This document shows, piece by piece, positions 8,324-18,401 of a stretch of 45,053 bases of DNA. Origin of the DNA: Burkholderiales bacterium (GTDB lineage: Bacteria; Pseudomonadota; Gammaproteobacteria; Burkholderiales; Casimicrobiaceae). The stretch lies in assembly GCA_025981645.1 (NCBI GenBank), contig JAICXH010000011.1:1-45053 (forward strand), written 5' to 3'. Below the pieces are notes generated by a model, which saw nothing but the letters and a program-made list of their open reading frames with translations, was not told the origin of the DNA and did no database searches. Position 1 is the first letter of the stretch; each line of letters opens with the position of its first letter. A program made the position numbers and the translations under genes.

Positions 8324-9584
8324 CGCGTCCGCGTCCTGCCTCGTGAATCCGCCAGCGGCGCAACGCCGCGAGGCGCGCCTTGCGAAGCGCCGCGGCGATC
8401 GCGGCACTGCGATTGCCCTCCGCGCGGTCGGCCGCAGCGCCGCCCCCGGTGCCAGCCCCGACGCCGCGTGCGATCGCCGCGGCATCGACTGCGCGCACGG
8501 CGGCGAGCGCTCCGGCGAGCGCTCCGGCGAGCGCGCCCGCGGCGCGCGCGCCGCGTTCGCCGCGTTCGCCGCGCGACGTGGCGGTGATCTCGCGGCTCGC
8601 GCTCGCGACGATGTCGAGTCTTGCGGGCCGGCGCAGCGCGTCGACCGCGTGGAAGAGATCGAGCAGGGTCGCCGGGGTCGCGGCGGCCGGATCGGCGAGG
8701 ACGTGCTGCCAGCGCGCGAGCGACCGCGCCGCATCGCGACACTCGGCGGGTACCCGAAGGCGCGCCGAAATCGTCTCGACGTGCCTCACCCGCGCGCGCG
8801 CGGAGCGCGGCGCGTGGCGCGGATCGGATCCGAACGGGCGGACGAGGATCGCATAGCGTGCGGCGAGCGGCAGCGCGTGCTGCGCCGCGCGATCGAGGGT
8901 CCGCGCCAGCGCGCGCGCCGCGGCGGCGCCGCGATCGAGCTCCGGAAGAAGCACGGCCAATGCACCACAGCGCTCCAGCACCGCGAGCATCCGCGACGGG
9001 TGCGGTTCGGCGAGCCCGCGCGCGAGCTCCTGCCATACGCGCTCGTGCGCCAGCGTTTCGAGCTCGCCGGAGCCGACGATCTCGCGCATCAGCCGCATCG
9101 TCGCGGGCGCGACGCGGAATCCGAAGCGCGCCGCGAAGCGCGCGACGCGCAGCACGCGCAGCGGATCCTCGGCGAACGCGGGCGACACGTGGCGCAAGAG
9201 TCTTCTCGCGAGATCCGCCGCGCCACCCCACGGGTCGATCAGGCGGCCGTCCTCGTCGCGCGCCATCGCATTGATCGTGAGGTCGCGCCGCGCGAGATCG
9301 TCCTCGAGCGTGACCTCCGGTGTGGCGAAGAACTCGAAGCCGCGGTACCCGCGCCCCGCTTTCCGCTCGGTGCGCGCGAGCGCGTATTCCTCGCGCGTCT
9401 CGGGATGCAGGAACACCGGGAAGTCGCGGCCGACCGGAGTGAAGCCCGAGGCGAGCATGATCTCCGGGGTCGCGCCGACGACGACGTAATCGCGATCGCC
9501 GGGCTCCCGGCCCAGAAGCTCGTCGCGGACCGCGCCGCCGACGCGATAGCTGCGCACGGGTTGCCGCCGCGCGCGCCGCGCCAT
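8295..9584 (-). CDS. cca: CCA-adding tRNA nucleotidyltransferase with degenerate HD domain
   Basis: A 429-residue class II nucleotidyltransferase that builds or repairs the 3'-CCA of tRNAs. The catalytic head is intact: [28 protein letters not shown] (metal-binding DxD), [10 protein letters not shown], and [19 protein letters not shown]. The C-terminal half differs from E. coli Cca: where the HD phosphohydrolase has CHDLGK and later FHD, this protein reads [10 protein letters not shown] and ARWQHVL, so the metal ligands are missing. It also carries Gly/Ala/Arg-rich tandem repeats encoded at 8501-8574. It should still add CCA but probably lacks the 2',3'-cyclic phosphodiesterase/phosphatase activity. 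ATG at 9584 shares one base with the upstream TGA. Confidence 0.92.
   Translation of the reverse strand: MARRARRQPVRSYRVGGAVRDELLGREPGDRDYVVVGATPEIMLASGFTPVGRDFPVFLHPETREEYALARTERKAGRGYRGFEFFATPEVTLEDDLARRDLTINAMARDEDGRLIDPWGGAADLARRLLRHVSPAFAEDPLRVLRVARFAARFGFRVAPATMRLMREIVGSGELETLAHERVWQELARGLAEPHPSRMLAVLERCGALAVLLPELDRGAAAARALARTLDRAAQHALPLAARYAILVRPFGSDPRHAPRSARARVRHVETISARLRVPAECRDAARSLARWQHVLADPAAATPATLLDLFHAVDALRRPARLDIVASASREITATSRGERGERGARAAGALAGALAGALAAVRAVDAAAIARGVGAGTGGGAAADRAEGNRSAAIAAALRKARLAALRRWRIHEAGRGRVTRGRRARA
8501..8574. repeat. Short in-frame tandem repeats inside cca
   Basis: The 12-bp unit CGGCGAGCGCTC occurs at 8501-8512 and 8513-8524 with a third copy differing by one base at 8525-8536. 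The 9-bp unit CGCGTTCGC occurs at 8552-8560 and 8561-8569 with a partial third copy. Both keep the reading frame and encode ALAG-type and GER-type repeats on the minus strand. Confidence 0.8.
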
Positions 9585-10585
9585 CAGCGACCGCTGCGAA
9601 TGCGGTAGGTGTCGAAGCGGCTGACCCGCGCGGCCGGCGCCAGCCAGTCGGGCGCCACGGCCTCGAGCGCGGTCGGGGCGAACCCGAAGAGCGGAGGAAA
9701 CGCACAGCCGCAGACGCTGTCGCGCTCCATCGACCGGAGATTGTCGCGCGTCAGCAGCGGACCGGGCAGCCATTCCATGATCCGCGCCTGCAAGCGCGAC
9801 GCCGCCGCGCCGAGCGGGATGATCGGGCGTTCGCAGCCTGCGGTTCGCAGCGCGTAGCGGACGAGATCTGCGAGCGTGTAGATCGCGGGACCACAGAGGT
9901 CGTAGCGTTGACCGATCGTCGCATCGTCGCCAAGCGCCGCGACGATGCACTGCGCGACATCACCGACGTAGACCGGCTGGAACCGCGCGCGCGCACCTGC
10001 GACGATCATCACGGGCAATCGACGTCCGAGCGCCACGAAGAGATTGACGAAGCGATCCTCGCGACCGAAGATCACCGAAGGCCGGAACACCGTCCACTTT
10101 AGCGACGACCCGGTGACGACCTCCTCGCCTGCGGCCTTCGATCGAAGATACTGGCTCGGAGCGTCGGACGACGCGCCGAGTGCGCTGACGTGGACGACGC
10201 GCTGCACGCCTGCGTCGATGCAGGCCGCGACGAGGAGCTTCGGCAGCTCCGAGTGCGCGAGCATGAAGCCCTGCCGGCCGTGGGCATGCAGGACGCCGAC
10301 GAGGTTGATCGCGGCCGTCGCACCGGCCGCGTGTCGCGCGAGCACCGCGGGATCGTAGGGATTGCCCTCGACGACGGAGACCGTCGGCAGCAGGATCAGG
10401 TGACGCGCTTGCTCGCGCCGTCTGGTGATCACCGTCACCGCATTACCGGCTGCGGCGAGCCTCGCAACGACGTGGCGTCCGACGAACCCGCTGCCACCGA
10501 CGATCAGCACGCGCTGGCGCGAAGGCTCGATGCGCGCGTCGAGCGGCCAGCGCGCCGTCCGCGGCGATTCCGCGACCGCGGTCAC
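9584..10585 (-). CDS. NDUFA9-like NAD(P)-binding protein (atypical SDR)
   Basis: A 333-residue Rossmann-fold protein of the atypical short-chain dehydrogenase group to which mitochondrial complex I subunit NDUFA9 belongs. The cofactor motif [16 protein letters not shown] lies near residues 26-40; [17 protein letters not shown] and [12 protein letters not shown] follow at the usual spacing, the last holding the YxxxK-like pair. The GTG start at 10585 overlaps the transglycosylase stop by 4 nt and gives a longer N terminus than starting near DARIEPS; no ATG lies before the Rossmann motif. Bacterial members are often next to cca, as here. The substrate is unknown; quinone-related or RNA-quality roles have been proposed for relatives but nothing here decides it. 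Confidence 0.85.
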   Translation of the reverse strand: MTAVAESPRTARWPLDARIEPSRQRVLIVGGSGFVGRHVVARLAAAGNAVTVITRRREQARHLILLPTVSVVEGNPYDPAVLARHAAGATAAINLVGVLHAHGRQGFMLAHSELPKLLVAACIDAGVQRVVHVSALGASSDAPSQYLRSKAAGEEVVTGSSLKWTVFRPSVIFGREDRFVNLFVALGRRLPVMIVAGARARFQPVYVGDVAQCIVAALGDDATIGQRYDLCGPAIYTLADLVRYALRTAGCERPIIPLGAAASRLQARIMEWLPGPLLTRDNLRSMERDSVCGCAFPPLFGFAPTALEAVAPDWLAPAARVSRFDTYRIRSGR

Positions 10586-12705
10586 GGCTCGCGCACCGCG
10601 AGATTCGCGCGATCGACGTCGGGTGCGGTGACGATGCCGAGGCGCTCGGTCAGCGGAACGTAGGGGCGGCCGAGGACGGAGGCGTAGAACATCGTATTGG
10701 CGAGCACCTTCTTCACGTAATCGCGGGTTTCGTTGAACGGGATCGTCTCGACCCAGATCGCACCCTCGAGTGCGCCGGTCGCCGGACGCCAGGCGCGCGC
10801 CCGCCCCGGTCCCGCATTGTAGGCCGCGGCGGCCATCGCCGGCAGGTCGTCGAGTCGATCCTTCCAGTAGCGGAAGTAGAAGGCGCCGAAGCGCGTGTTG
10901 ACGCCGACGTTCGCGATGAGATCGGACGACCAGCCGTCGAACGCGAGTTGACCCGCGACCCACCGCGCCGTCCGCGGCATCAGTTGCATCAGTCCGACCG
11001 CTCCGGCCGACGAGACGATATCCGGCGCGAACCGCGATTCCTGACGCGCGATGCCGTACAGCAACTCTTCGTCGAGCCCCTGCTCGCGTGCGGCCGACGC
11101 GAACTCGGGCTGCCACGGCGCCAGGTAGCGAAGCGCCGGTTCGAACGATGTCGGCGTGCGATCGGCGGCGTAGATGGCGCGATCGTAAAGCCCGGCCGAC
11201 TTCGCGTAGGTCGACGCGACCAGGAGGCCCATATCGTCGAGTCCGCGCAACGCGCTGCGCCATTCGCGGTACGACGCCTGGCGCAGGTCGAGACGCGCGA
11301 GTCGCAGCATGCGCACGACACCGCTTCGCGCGGCGAAGCCGGCGAGTGCAGCGGGATCGATCGCTTTTGCCGGAGTCGCCGCCTGGGCGATCGCCGCCTT
11401 GCCCGCACCGCGCGCCTCGGCGGCGAGCAACCCGTAATAGCCGACGTCGCCGGCGAAGGTCGCGTAGAGCTCCTGTGCCTTCGCCGCATTGCCCAGCGAC
11501 GCGAACGCTCGCGCCCGCCAGTAGCGCCACGCCGGAAGCAGCCTCTCATCGTCGGGAAGCGCTGCGATCGCTCGCGCCACGCCCGCCCAGTCTCCGGCGC
11601 GCAAGGCAGCGCGAACGCGCCAGACGCGCCAGTCGCCGCTTCCCTGCGGCGCCGGGTCGCCGCGGACGTCGTCGAACCACGCGTCGGCGCGTGGATCGAG
11701 ATCGCGCGCTGCGCGCAACGCGACGCGCAGGTTCCCGTAGTCGCGGTCGGCTGCGTCGAGCTTCCCGCGCCACCGCAGCCAGCCGACCCGCGCGGCGGCC
11801 GCGTCGCGACGCGACGCGCGGTCGAGCGCGTAGAGCGCAAGCTCGCGCCCGGCGCGCGACTTCAGGTTGAATCTCCCCTGCACGACGGCGCGTAGCGGAT
11901 CGCGATCGACGGTGGCGAACTCGCGCCCGGTGATGCGGCTCCCGCGAGGCAGGGCGTCCGCGATCGTGCGCGCGAGCCGCACATTGCCTGCCGCAATAGC
12001 GAGGCGCATGCGGTCGCGGCGATCGACCAGCGTGATCGCGTTACGCTCGATCAGCGCATCGAACAGCGGCTGGCACGCGGGCGGGGTCGATGACCCGGTG
12101 AACCAGAATGGCTTCGCTTCCGCGAGCGCCGCCGCCCCCACGCTGCGCATCCGGTTCTGAATGTCGTCGCACCGCAATTCGGTGTCGGGATCGCCCGGTG
12201 GCGGCCAGGCTGCGGTGAAGGCGTCCCATTGACCGCGCTTCGCGAGCGACTTCAGCCAGTCGACGTGTAAGGTCTCGGCCGGCGGCGTGCCGTGGTAGCG
12301 CGCGAGATAGTCGCGGATCGCGTCGTCGCCGGCCGTGTCGATGCGCGAATCGAGCTGCCAGAAGCGGACGTAGAGGGCGAGAGGGTGGCTTTCGAGTGCC
12401 GGGGCGAGCGCATCGAGCGTCGCGAAATCACCGCGATCGAAGGCTGCCTTGGCGGTCAGGAACGCCGCATCGTCGGCTGCGGATTCGCCGGGCGTGACCG
12501 CGGACGCCGCAGCAGCCGCCGGTGCGGCGGAGGCGGCGCCTGCGGGCGAAGTACCGGTCGCGGTATCCGGGACCGCGGCGACGGGAACCTCGGCGGCGAC
12601 GAGCGCCGCGACGCAGGTCGTCGGCAAGAGGATCGCCAGTGCGGCCACCATCGCGCCCGCCGCACGCGCGAAACGATGATTGGCGCGCCGTGTCACGACG
12701 AGCAT
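10582..12705 (-). CDS. slt: Soluble lytic murein transglycosylase (Slt70-like)
   Basis: A 707-residue periplasmic enzyme that cleaves the MurNAc-GlcNAc bond of peptidoglycan with formation of 1,6-anhydroMurNAc. It has an N-terminal export signal ([12 protein letters not shown] then [16 protein letters not shown]), a low-complexity Ala/Pro linker, a long alpha-helical superhelix from about residue 70 to 530, and a C-terminal SLT domain with the catalytic Glu in [20 protein letters not shown], then GLMQLMP and [15 protein letters not shown] chose the ATG at 12705; an in-frame TTG nine codons upstream (12732) is possible but unnecessary. It heads an operon with the NDUFA9-like gene and cca and is divergent from purE. 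Confidence 0.93.
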   Translation of the reverse strand: MLVVTRRANHRFARAAGAMVAALAILLPTTCVAALVAAEVPVAAVPDTATGTSPAGAASAAPAAAAASAVTPGESAADDAAFLTAKAAFDRGDFATLDALAPALESHPLALYVRFWQLDSRIDTAGDDAIRDYLARYHGTPPAETLHVDWLKSLAKRGQWDAFTAAWPPPGDPDTELRCDDIQNRMRSVGAAALAEAKPFWFTGSSTPPACQPLFDALIERNAITLVDRRDRMRLAIAAGNVRLARTIADALPRGSRITGREFATVDRDPLRAVVQGRFNLKSRAGRELALYALDRASRRDAAAARVGWLRWRGKLDAADRDYGNLRVALRAARDLDPRADAWFDDVRGDPAPQGSGDWRVWRVRAALRAGDWAGVARAIAALPDDERLLPAWRYWRARAFASLGNAAKAQELYATFAGDVGYYGLLAAEARGAGKAAIAQAATPAKAIDPAALAGFAARSGVVRMLRLARLDLRQASYREWRSALRGLDDMGLLVASTYAKSAGLYDRAIYAADRTPTSFEPALRYLAPWQPEFASAAREQGLDEELLYGIARQESRFAPDIVSSAGAVGLMQLMPRTARWVAGQLAFDGWSSDLIANVGVNTRFGAFYFRYWKDRLDDLPAMAAAAYNAGPGRARAWRPATGALEGAIWVETIPFNETRDYVKKVLANTMFYASVLGRPYVPLTERLGIVTAPDVDRANLAVREP

Positions 12706-12791
12706 TGTCGCCAACCGTCGCAGCGTGCACAACCCGGATCAGCGCTGCGTGCGATGGGCGGTCCACCGAAGGCGCGCGAACGGCTCATCGG

Positions 12792-12822
12792 TTGTCGCGG
12801 CGGCGCAACGCTGCGCTAGAAT
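12792..12822 (+). promoter_or_regulatory. Candidate purEK promoter
   Basis: TAGAAT at 12817-12822 (context GCTAGAAT) is a good -10 element. The best -35 is TTGTCG at 12792-12797, with a rather long 19-bp spacer. The predicted start would lie near 12829, about 23 nt before the purE ATG. No purine-repressor palindrome was recognised. Confidence 0.45.
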
Positions 12823-12851
12823 CCGCGGCACGAACTCCGCCGGGAGAGCGA

Positions 12852-13358
12852 ATGGCTGTGCGCAAGGTGGCGCCGCTGGTCGGGTTGGTCATGGGCAGTG
12901 AAAGCGACTGGGACGTGATGCGCCACGCGGCGGTCCAGCTCGACGCGTTCGGCATCGCCTACGAGGCGCGCGTCGTGTCGGCACACCGGATGCCCGACGA
13001 CATGTTCGAGTATGCCGAAGACGCGACGACGCGCGGCCTGCGCGCGATCATCGCCGGAGCCGGCGGCGCCGCCCATCTGCCGGGCATGCTCGCCGCGAAG
13101 ACGATGGTGCCAGTGCTCGGAGTTCCGGTTCCTTCGAAGTACCTGCGCGGCGAGGACTCGCTGCTGTCGATTGTGCAGATGCCCAAGGGTGTCCCCGTCG
13201 CGACGTTCGCGATCGGCGAGTCCGGTGCCGCGAATGCCGCGTTGTTCGCCATTGCGATGCTCGCCACGCACGATCCCGCCCTGCAGCGCAAGCTCGCGGC
13301 GTTTCGCCAGACGCAGACGAACGGGGCGCGGGCGCAGCGCCTGCCGCCGTCGGCGTGA
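12852..13358 (+). CDS. purE: N5-carboxyaminoimidazole ribonucleotide mutase
   Basis: A 168-residue class I PurE that isomerises N5-CAIR to CAIR in purine synthesis, an octameric cytosolic enzyme. Signature parts are [14 protein letters not shown] near the N terminus, [15 protein letters not shown] with the conserved His, and [26 protein letters not shown]. The length is the family norm. ATG at 12852 follows GGGAGAG (12842-12848) at a good distance. The stop overlaps the GTG of purK by 4 nt, so the two enzymes that together convert AIR to CAIR are made in a coupled way. Confidence 0.97.
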   Translation: MAVRKVAPLVGLVMGSESDWDVMRHAAVQLDAFGIAYEARVVSAHRMPDDMFEYAEDATTRGLRAIIAGAGGAAHLPGMLAAKTMVPVLGVPVPSKYLRGEDSLLSIVQMPKGVPVATFAIGESGAANAALFAIAMLATHDPALQRKLAAFRQTQTNGARAQRLPPSA

Positions 13359-14566
13359 ACGCGCCGGCCGATCCTTCGCAGGACCCGTCCTCCGCCGACG
13401 CGATCGCGCCCGGTCACTGGCTCGGCCTGCTTGGCGGAGGCCAGCTCGGGCGCATGTTCTGCATGGCTGCGCAGAGCCTCGGCTATCGCGTCGCGGTGAT
13501 CGACCCCGCTGACGCGAGCCCGGCGGGCAGCGTCGCCGACCTGCACCTTCGCGCCGATTATCTCGATGGCGCCGCGCTGGAGCGCATGGCGACGCTCTGC
13601 CGCGCGGCGACGACCGAATTCGAGAACGTCCCGGCGGCCGCGCTCGATTTCCTCGCGCGCAGGCTTCGCGTGACGCCCTCCGCGGCCAGCGTCGCGATCG
13701 CGCAGGACCGCATCAGCGAGAAGACCTTCCTGTCGGGGAGCGGTTTTGCCGTGACCCCGTTCGCCGTGCTGCGCGGGGACGCCGATGTTGCGAAGGCATC
13801 GTCGACGCTGCTGCCTGGAATCGTCAAGAGCGCACGCCTCGGCTACGACGGCAAGGGACAGGCGCGCGTCGCCACGCACGAAGAGACCGCGTCGGCATTC
13901 GCCGCGCTCGGCCGGAATCCGTGCGTGCTCGAGCGGCTGATCGATCTTGCCTGCGAGGTCTCGGTGGTGGTGGCGCGCGGCGACGACGGACGCACGGCCG
14001 CGTGGCCGGTGGCCGAGAACCTGCATCGCGACGGGATCCTCGACGTTTCGATCGCTCCCGCGCGGATCGAGCCGACGCTGGCCGCACGCGCGGTGGAGAC
14101 GGCCACCGGCATCGCCGCCGCACTCGATTACCGCGGCGTGCTCTGCGTCGAGATGTTCGTCGCGTCGGGGGGCGAGCTTCTCGTGAACGAGATCGCGCCG
14201 CGCCCGCACAACAGCGGCCATTACACGATCGATGCCTGCGTGACGTCGCAGTTCGAGCAGCAGGCGCGCATCCTCGCCGGCATGCCTCCGGGGGCGACCG
14301 ACCAGCATACGCCCGCGGTGATGGTGAACCTCCTCGGTGATCTCTGGTTCGACTCCGACGGCCGGATGCGCGCGCCGGCGTGGGACCGCGTCCTCGCGCA
14401 TCCGGCGTGCAAGCTCCACCTCTACGGCAAGCACGAGCCACGACGCGGCCGGAAGATGGGACACGCGACCTGCCTCGGCGCGACCCTCGACGACGCACTC
14501 GCCACTGCGCGCGCGATCAGGCGAACGCTCGGGATTCGAGGCGTCGACGCCATCAGCGCGGGCTGA
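13355..14566 (+). CDS. purK: N5-carboxyaminoimidazole ribonucleotide synthase
   Basis: A 403-residue ATP-grasp enzyme that makes N5-CAIR from AIR, bicarbonate and ATP, handing it to PurE. The N-terminal [17 protein letters not shown] motif, the TTEFENVP segment, the ATP-grasp [13 protein letters not shown] loop, and [21 protein letters not shown] with its metal-binding Glu/Asn/Arg are all present. It starts at GTG 13355, overlapping the purE stop (GTGA), which leaves a 20-residue Pro/Ser-rich leader before the Rossmann motif. The 3' end overlaps the convergent DUF1289 gene by 14 nt. Confidence 0.96.
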   Translation: MNAPADPSQDPSSADAIAPGHWLGLLGGGQLGRMFCMAAQSLGYRVAVIDPADASPAGSVADLHLRADYLDGAALERMATLCRAATTEFENVPAAALDFLARRLRVTPSAASVAIAQDRISEKTFLSGSGFAVTPFAVLRGDADVAKASSTLLPGIVKSARLGYDGKGQARVATHEETASAFAALGRNPCVLERLIDLACEVSVVVARGDDGRTAAWPVAENLHRDGILDVSIAPARIEPTLAARAVETATGIAAALDYRGVLCVEMFVASGGELLVNEIAPRPHNSGHYTIDACVTSQFEQQARILAGMPPGATDQHTPAVMVNLLGDLWFDSDGRMRAPAWDRVLAHPACKLHLYGKHEPRRGRKMGHATCLGATLDDALATARAIRRTLGIRGVDAISAG

Positions 14567-14756
14567 CCCGTCGCAGGGCGACGCAGGCGAGGACGTGGCG
14601 CTTCGCGGCATCGTCGAGCGTACCCCAGGCAGCGATCTCGTCGAGGCTGCGCAGACACCCGAGGCACCAGCCGGTGTCGGGATCGATCCGGCACACGCCG
14701 ATGCACGGCGACGCCACCGGCGACACCGCGCCGGGAATCGACGCAGCGTCGCTCAT
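14553..14756 (-). CDS. DUF1289 small cysteine-rich protein
   Basis: A 67-residue protein with the DUF1289 (YdhL-like) pattern: SPCIGVCRIDPDTGWCLGC then RSLDEIAAWGTLDDAAKRHVL. Four cysteines in C-x3-C-x8-C-x2-C suggest a metal-binding knuckle, although no function is established. The ATG at 14756 overlaps the stop of the HMG-CoA lyase gene (ATGA), so it is the last gene of the liu operon and probably translated by coupling. Such proteins occur next to many unrelated genes, so its operon position need not mean a role in leucine breakdown. Confidence 0.88.
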   Translation of the reverse strand: MSDAASIPGAVSPVASPCIGVCRIDPDTGWCLGCLRSLDEIAAWGTLDDAAKRHVLACVALRRVSPR

Positions 14757-15718
14757 CGTCCGCGCGGCTCGATCGCGTCGAGCGGCTCCTTCGCGTCGAG
14801 CGCGCGCGCGACCCTCGAGCCGGTCGGCCGCCCGAAATACTCGGTGATATAGCGGCCGGCACTGCGCAGCCTGACGAGGTCGACGCCGGTCTCGATGCCA
14901 AGCCCCTGCATCAGGTAGACGACGTCCTCGCTCGCGACGTTGCCGGTCGCGCCTTTGGCGTACGGACAACCGCCGAGCCCGGCGACCGAGCAGTCGAACG
15001 TGGCGACGCCGCTTTCGAGTGCGGCGTAGACATTGGCGATCGCCTGCCCGTAGGTGTCGTGAAAGTGGCCGGCGAGGTGCCGGAGCGGAACTTCGCGGAT
15101 CACACTTTCGATGAGCGCGCGCGTCTTGCCGGGTGTTCCCGTGCCGATCGTGTCGCCGAGCGAGATCTCATAGGCACCCATCTCGTGAAGGCGCCCGGCG
15201 ACGGAGGCCACCGCTGCGGGCGCGATTTCCCCTTCGTACGGGCAGCCGAGCACGCACGAGATGTAGCCGCGGACGCGGATGCCGGCGGCGGCGGCGGCGG
15301 CGAACACTGGTTCCGCACGCGCGAGACTCTCGGCGATCGTGCAGTTGATGTTGCGCGTCGAGAACGACTCGCTCGCGGCGACGAACACGGCGACCTCGTC
15401 GGCGCCCGCCGCCCGCGCCGCTTCGAAGCCCTTGAGATTGGGGGTGAGCACCGGATAGCGCACGCCCGGCTTGCGGTGGATGTGCGCCATCACATCGGCG
15501 GCATCGGCCATCTGGGGCACCCATTTCGGCGACACGAACGAGGTCGCCTCGACTGCCGCGAATCCGGCGTCGGCGAGAAGCTCGATCAGCCGCAGCTTGA
15601 CGTCGGTCGGCACCATCGCCGCCTCGTTCTGCAGCCCGTCGCGCGGGCCGACCTCGACGAGGCGCACGCGATGCGGAAGCGAGCGCTCGTGCTGCGCGGC
15701 GGCGGTACGCCCGCTCAC
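14753..15718 (-). CDS. liuE: Hydroxymethylglutaryl-CoA lyase
   Basis: A 321-residue TIM-barrel lyase of the HMGL family that splits HMG-CoA into acetoacetate and acetyl-CoA, the last step special to leucine breakdown. Visible motifs are VRLVEVGPRDGLQNE (metal-binding Asp), VLGCPYEGEI, GHFHDTYGQAIANV (metal-binding His pair) and GLGGCPYAKGATGNVASED with the catalytic Cys. The GTG start at 15718 overlaps the carboxylase stop by 4 nt and leaves about 18 residues before the barrel; this is slightly longer than usual, but no better start exists before the RLVEVG motif. The gene is also known as mvaB. Confidence 0.95.
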   Translation of the reverse strand: MSGRTAAAQHERSLPHRVRLVEVGPRDGLQNEAAMVPTDVKLRLIELLADAGFAAVEATSFVSPKWVPQMADAADVMAHIHRKPGVRYPVLTPNLKGFEAARAAGADEVAVFVAASESFSTRNINCTIAESLARAEPVFAAAAAAGIRVRGYISCVLGCPYEGEIAPAAVASVAGRLHEMGAYEISLGDTIGTGTPGKTRALIESVIREVPLRHLAGHFHDTYGQAIANVYAALESGVATFDCSVAGLGGCPYAKGATGNVASEDVVYLMQGLGIETGVDLVRLRSAGRYITEYFGRPTGSRVARALDAKEPLDAIEPRGR

Positions 15719-17745
15719 GACGATGGCTCGCCGTCGAGTTCGACCAGGCTCGCGCCGTCGCCGACGCGATCCCCGACGCCGAAGTGTATGGCCGCGACAC
15801 GCCCCGGCGCCGGTGCGGCGATCGTATGCTCCATCTTCATCGCCTCCAGCACGATGAGCGCCGCCCCCTTCTCGACGATATCGCCTGTCTTCACGAAGAC
15901 GGCAACGACGGTGCCCGCCATCGGCGCCGTGAGCCGGCCGACGTGCTCCTCGACCACGGCACCCTGCGCGAGCGGATCGACGTAGCGCAGCCTGATTCGC
16001 GCGCCCTTCGCATGGACGTGGCGAAGATCGCCGTCGGCGACGACCGTCGCGTCGAAGCTGCCGCCCGCCACCGCGATCCGCAGCCTCCCTGCGCGCTCCT
16101 CGAAGCGCGCGTCGACCGCCGGCGCCGCATCGATCTCGATCGCAACGCGGCCGTCGGAGCGCGGACGCAGGAGGCACTCGTGCTCTCCGAGCGCGTCCGC
16201 GTAGCGAAACGCGAGATGGTGCAGGCCGCTCGCGTTCCACCACGCATCGACGGCGTTCCACGGCGACCAGCGATCGGCGGCCGCGCTCGGGGGCGAAGCC
16301 TCGCGCAGAGCCGCCCCGGCGCTGTCGCGGACGCGCAGGAACTCGGCCAGCGCCGCAGCGATCAGCACGTCGCGCGATGCGCCAGCGGGAGGCGGCAGCA
16401 GCGCGTCGCGATTCGCATCGATGAGCCCCGTGTCGAGTTGCGCCGACGCGAATGCGGCGTGGCCGATCACGCGCTCGAGGAAGCCGGTGTTGGTGGCAAT
16501 GCCGACGACCTCGCAGCCGTCGAGCGCGTGCAGCAGGCGCTGCCGCGCACGATCGCGGTCCTCGCCCCAGGCGATCACCTTGGCGAGCATCGGGTCGTAG
16601 AACGGACTCACGATGTCGCCGGCACGGTAGCCGGTGTCGACGCGCACGCGCGAGCTTGCCGACGGCATCCGCCAGTGAATGATGCGACCGATCGACGGCA
16701 GGAAGCCGCGCTCGGGGTCCTCGGCGTAGATACGCGCCTCGATCGCGTGGCCGTGATGCGCGAGTTCGTCCTGCCGGCGTGGCAGCCGCTCTCCCGAGGC
16801 CACGCGGAACTGCCACTCGACGAGATCGAGTCCCGTAATCATCTCGGTCACCGGATGTTCGACCTGCAGCCGCGTATTCATCTCCATGAAAAAGAAGGTG
16901 CCGTCCTGCTCGGCGATGAACTCGACCGTCCCTGCGCCGACATAGCCGATCGCCTTTGCCGCCGCAACTGCGGCCTCGCCCATCGACCGGCGTCGCGCCG
17001 GATCGAGGCCCGGTGCCGGGGCTTCCTCGAGCACCTTCTGGTGCCTGCGCTGCACCGAGCAGTCGCGCTCGAACAGGTAGACGGCGTTGCCGTGGGTGTC
17101 GGCAATCACCTGGATCTCGATGTGGCGCGGCGCGATGAGATAGCGCTCGAGGAGCACGCGGTCGTCGCCGAACGATGCCTGCGCTTCGCGCTTCGCCGAC
17201 GCCAGCGCCTGCGCGAATTCGCCGGCGCTCGCAGCGCCCTTCATCCCCTTGCCGCCGCCGCCCGCAATCGCCTTGATCAGCACCGGCCAGCCGATCGCCG
17301 CGGCTTCGCGCGCGAGCACCGCCGGATCCTGGTCGGCTCCGAGGTAGCCCGGGACCACCGGCACACCGGCGCGCGACATGATCGCCTTGGCTTCGGACTT
17401 CGAGCCCATCGCGGCAATCGCTGCCGGTGGTGGGCCGATGAACACGAGCCCCGCGTGCGCGCAGGCCGCTGCGAACCCTTCGTTCTCGGACAGGAAGCCG
17501 TAACCGGGATGGACGGCCTTTGCGCGCGTGGCGAGCGCGGCCGTGATGATCGCCTCGCCGTTCAGATAACTGTCGCGTGGCGCGGGAGGACCGATGCGAA
17601 TCGCCTCGTCGCAGCTTTCGACGTGGAGCGCGTCGCGATCGGCATCGCTGTAGACGGCGACCGTCGCGACGCCCATCCGCCGCGCGGTACGCGCAACGCG
17701 ACAGGCGATCTCGCCGCGATTGGCGATCAGGATGCGATCGAACAT
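15715..17745 (-). CDS. liuD: Methylcrotonyl-CoA carboxylase, biotin carboxylase/carrier subunit
   Basis: A 676-residue alpha subunit that carboxylates its own biotin with ATP and bicarbonate. Domains in order: biotin carboxylase N-terminal (MFDRILIANRGEIACRVARTARR), ATP-grasp with IKAIAGGGGKGMK and EFIAEQDGTFFFMEMNTRLQVEHPVTE, C-terminal barrel with RIYAEDPERGFLPSIG, a beta-barrel linker, and a biotinyl domain with EAMKMEHTIAAP, the lysine being biotinylated. Size and linkage to the 535-residue carboxyltransferase point to methylcrotonyl-CoA rather than propionyl-CoA or acetyl-CoA carboxylase; geranyl-CoA carboxylase is a less likely alternative. ATG at 17745 lies 15 nt after the DUF4126 stop. 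No Shine-Dalgarno is obvious. Confidence 0.93.
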   Translation of the reverse strand: MFDRILIANRGEIACRVARTARRMGVATVAVYSDADRDALHVESCDEAIRIGPPAPRDSYLNGEAIITAALATRAKAVHPGYGFLSENEGFAAACAHAGLVFIGPPPAAIAAMGSKSEAKAIMSRAGVPVVPGYLGADQDPAVLAREAAAIGWPVLIKAIAGGGGKGMKGAASAGEFAQALASAKREAQASFGDDRVLLERYLIAPRHIEIQVIADTHGNAVYLFERDCSVQRRHQKVLEEAPAPGLDPARRRSMGEAAVAAAKAIGYVGAGTVEFIAEQDGTFFFMEMNTRLQVEHPVTEMITGLDLVEWQFRVASGERLPRRQDELAHHGHAIEARIYAEDPERGFLPSIGRIIHWRMPSASSRVRVDTGYRAGDIVSPFYDPMLAKVIAWGEDRDRARQRLLHALDGCEVVGIATNTGFLERVIGHAAFASAQLDTGLIDANRDALLPPPAGASRDVLIAAALAEFLRVRDSAGAALREASPPSAAADRWSPWNAVDAWWNASGLHHLAFRYADALGEHECLLRPRSDGRVAIEIDAAPAVDARFEERAGRLRIAVAGGSFDATVVADGDLRHVHAKGARIRLRYVDPLAQGAVVEEHVGRLTAPMAGTVVAVFVKTGDIVEKGAALIVLEAMKMEHTIAAPAPGRVAAIHFGVGDRVGDGASLVELDGEPSS

Positions 17746-17761
17746 GCCGTGGGGAGGACGC

Positions 17762-18397
17762 TCATGGTCGCGCCGGTCCTGCACTGCCGGCGAACCATCC
17801 GGAAATACGACTGAACATGCGCCGCAGCACCCGCCAGACCTTCGGGAGCAGCCAGATCACCAATACGACGAGCGCCGCGAGCACCACGAGCGCCACGGCC
17901 GGATGCGCGAAGGCGAGCCACAGGAGGCCGCCGACCGCAACGTCCTCGGTGAGCGAAGCGGCCCAGTTGGTGAACGGCTCGGGCGATGTATTGATGACGG
18001 CGCGGCTCCCCGATTTGGTGAGATGACTCCCGGCCGCGAGCGTGCCGCCAAGAATCGCCGCGGCAAACGTCAGCGCCGCCGGCGACTGGTCGCCGAACAC
18101 GCCCGCGGCCAGTACCGCGCCGGCGGGAATGCGGATCAGCGTGTGGATCGCATCCCAAAGCGTATCGACCGCAGGGATCTTGTCGGCGAAGAATTCGACC
18201 GCGCACATGAATCCCGACGCGCCGAGCACCAGCGGATGCGCGAGCACCTCGAGACCCGGCGGAAGCGGCACCCAGCCGAGCCAGCCCGCCGCACCGACGA
18301 TGAACAGCACCGCGTAGAGGCGCAGCCCGCTCGCGAAGCCGAGCGCCGCAGAGATCGTCATCAACTGCCAGGTGTCGAGCTGCGCCCAGGCATGCAT
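17762..18397 (-). CDS. DUF4126 integral membrane protein
   Basis: A 211-residue protein with about five hydrophobic segments. It shows the DUF4126 pattern: GFASGLRLYAVLFIVG near the N terminus, PLVLGASGFMCAVEFFADKIPAVDTLWDAIHTLIRIPAGAVLAA in the middle, and a basic C-terminal helix. The ATG at 18397 sits 4 nt after the enoyl-CoA hydratase stop. The family has no known activity. It lies between the hydratase and the carboxylase subunit, so it is expressed with the leucine pathway; transport or a membrane scaffold role would be a guess. Confidence 0.82.
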   Translation of the reverse strand: MHAWAQLDTWQLMTISAALGFASGLRLYAVLFIVGAAGWLGWVPLPPGLEVLAHPLVLGASGFMCAVEFFADKIPAVDTLWDAIHTLIRIPAGAVLAAGVFGDQSPAALTFAAAILGGTLAAGSHLTKSGSRAVINTSPEPFTNWAASLTEDVAVGGLLWLAFAHPAVALVVLAALVVLVIWLLPKVWRVLRRMFSRISGWFAGSAGPARP

Positions 18398-18401
18398 CCC
18401 A

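Noticed and set aside
8501-8574. Possible CRISPR-like repeats
   Set aside because: The units are 9 and 12 bp, directly adjacent, in frame within cca and without spacers.
12706-12732. Start of the transglycosylase at TTG 12732
   Set aside because: The ATG at 12705 gives a normal export signal; the extra nine residues add nothing recognisable.
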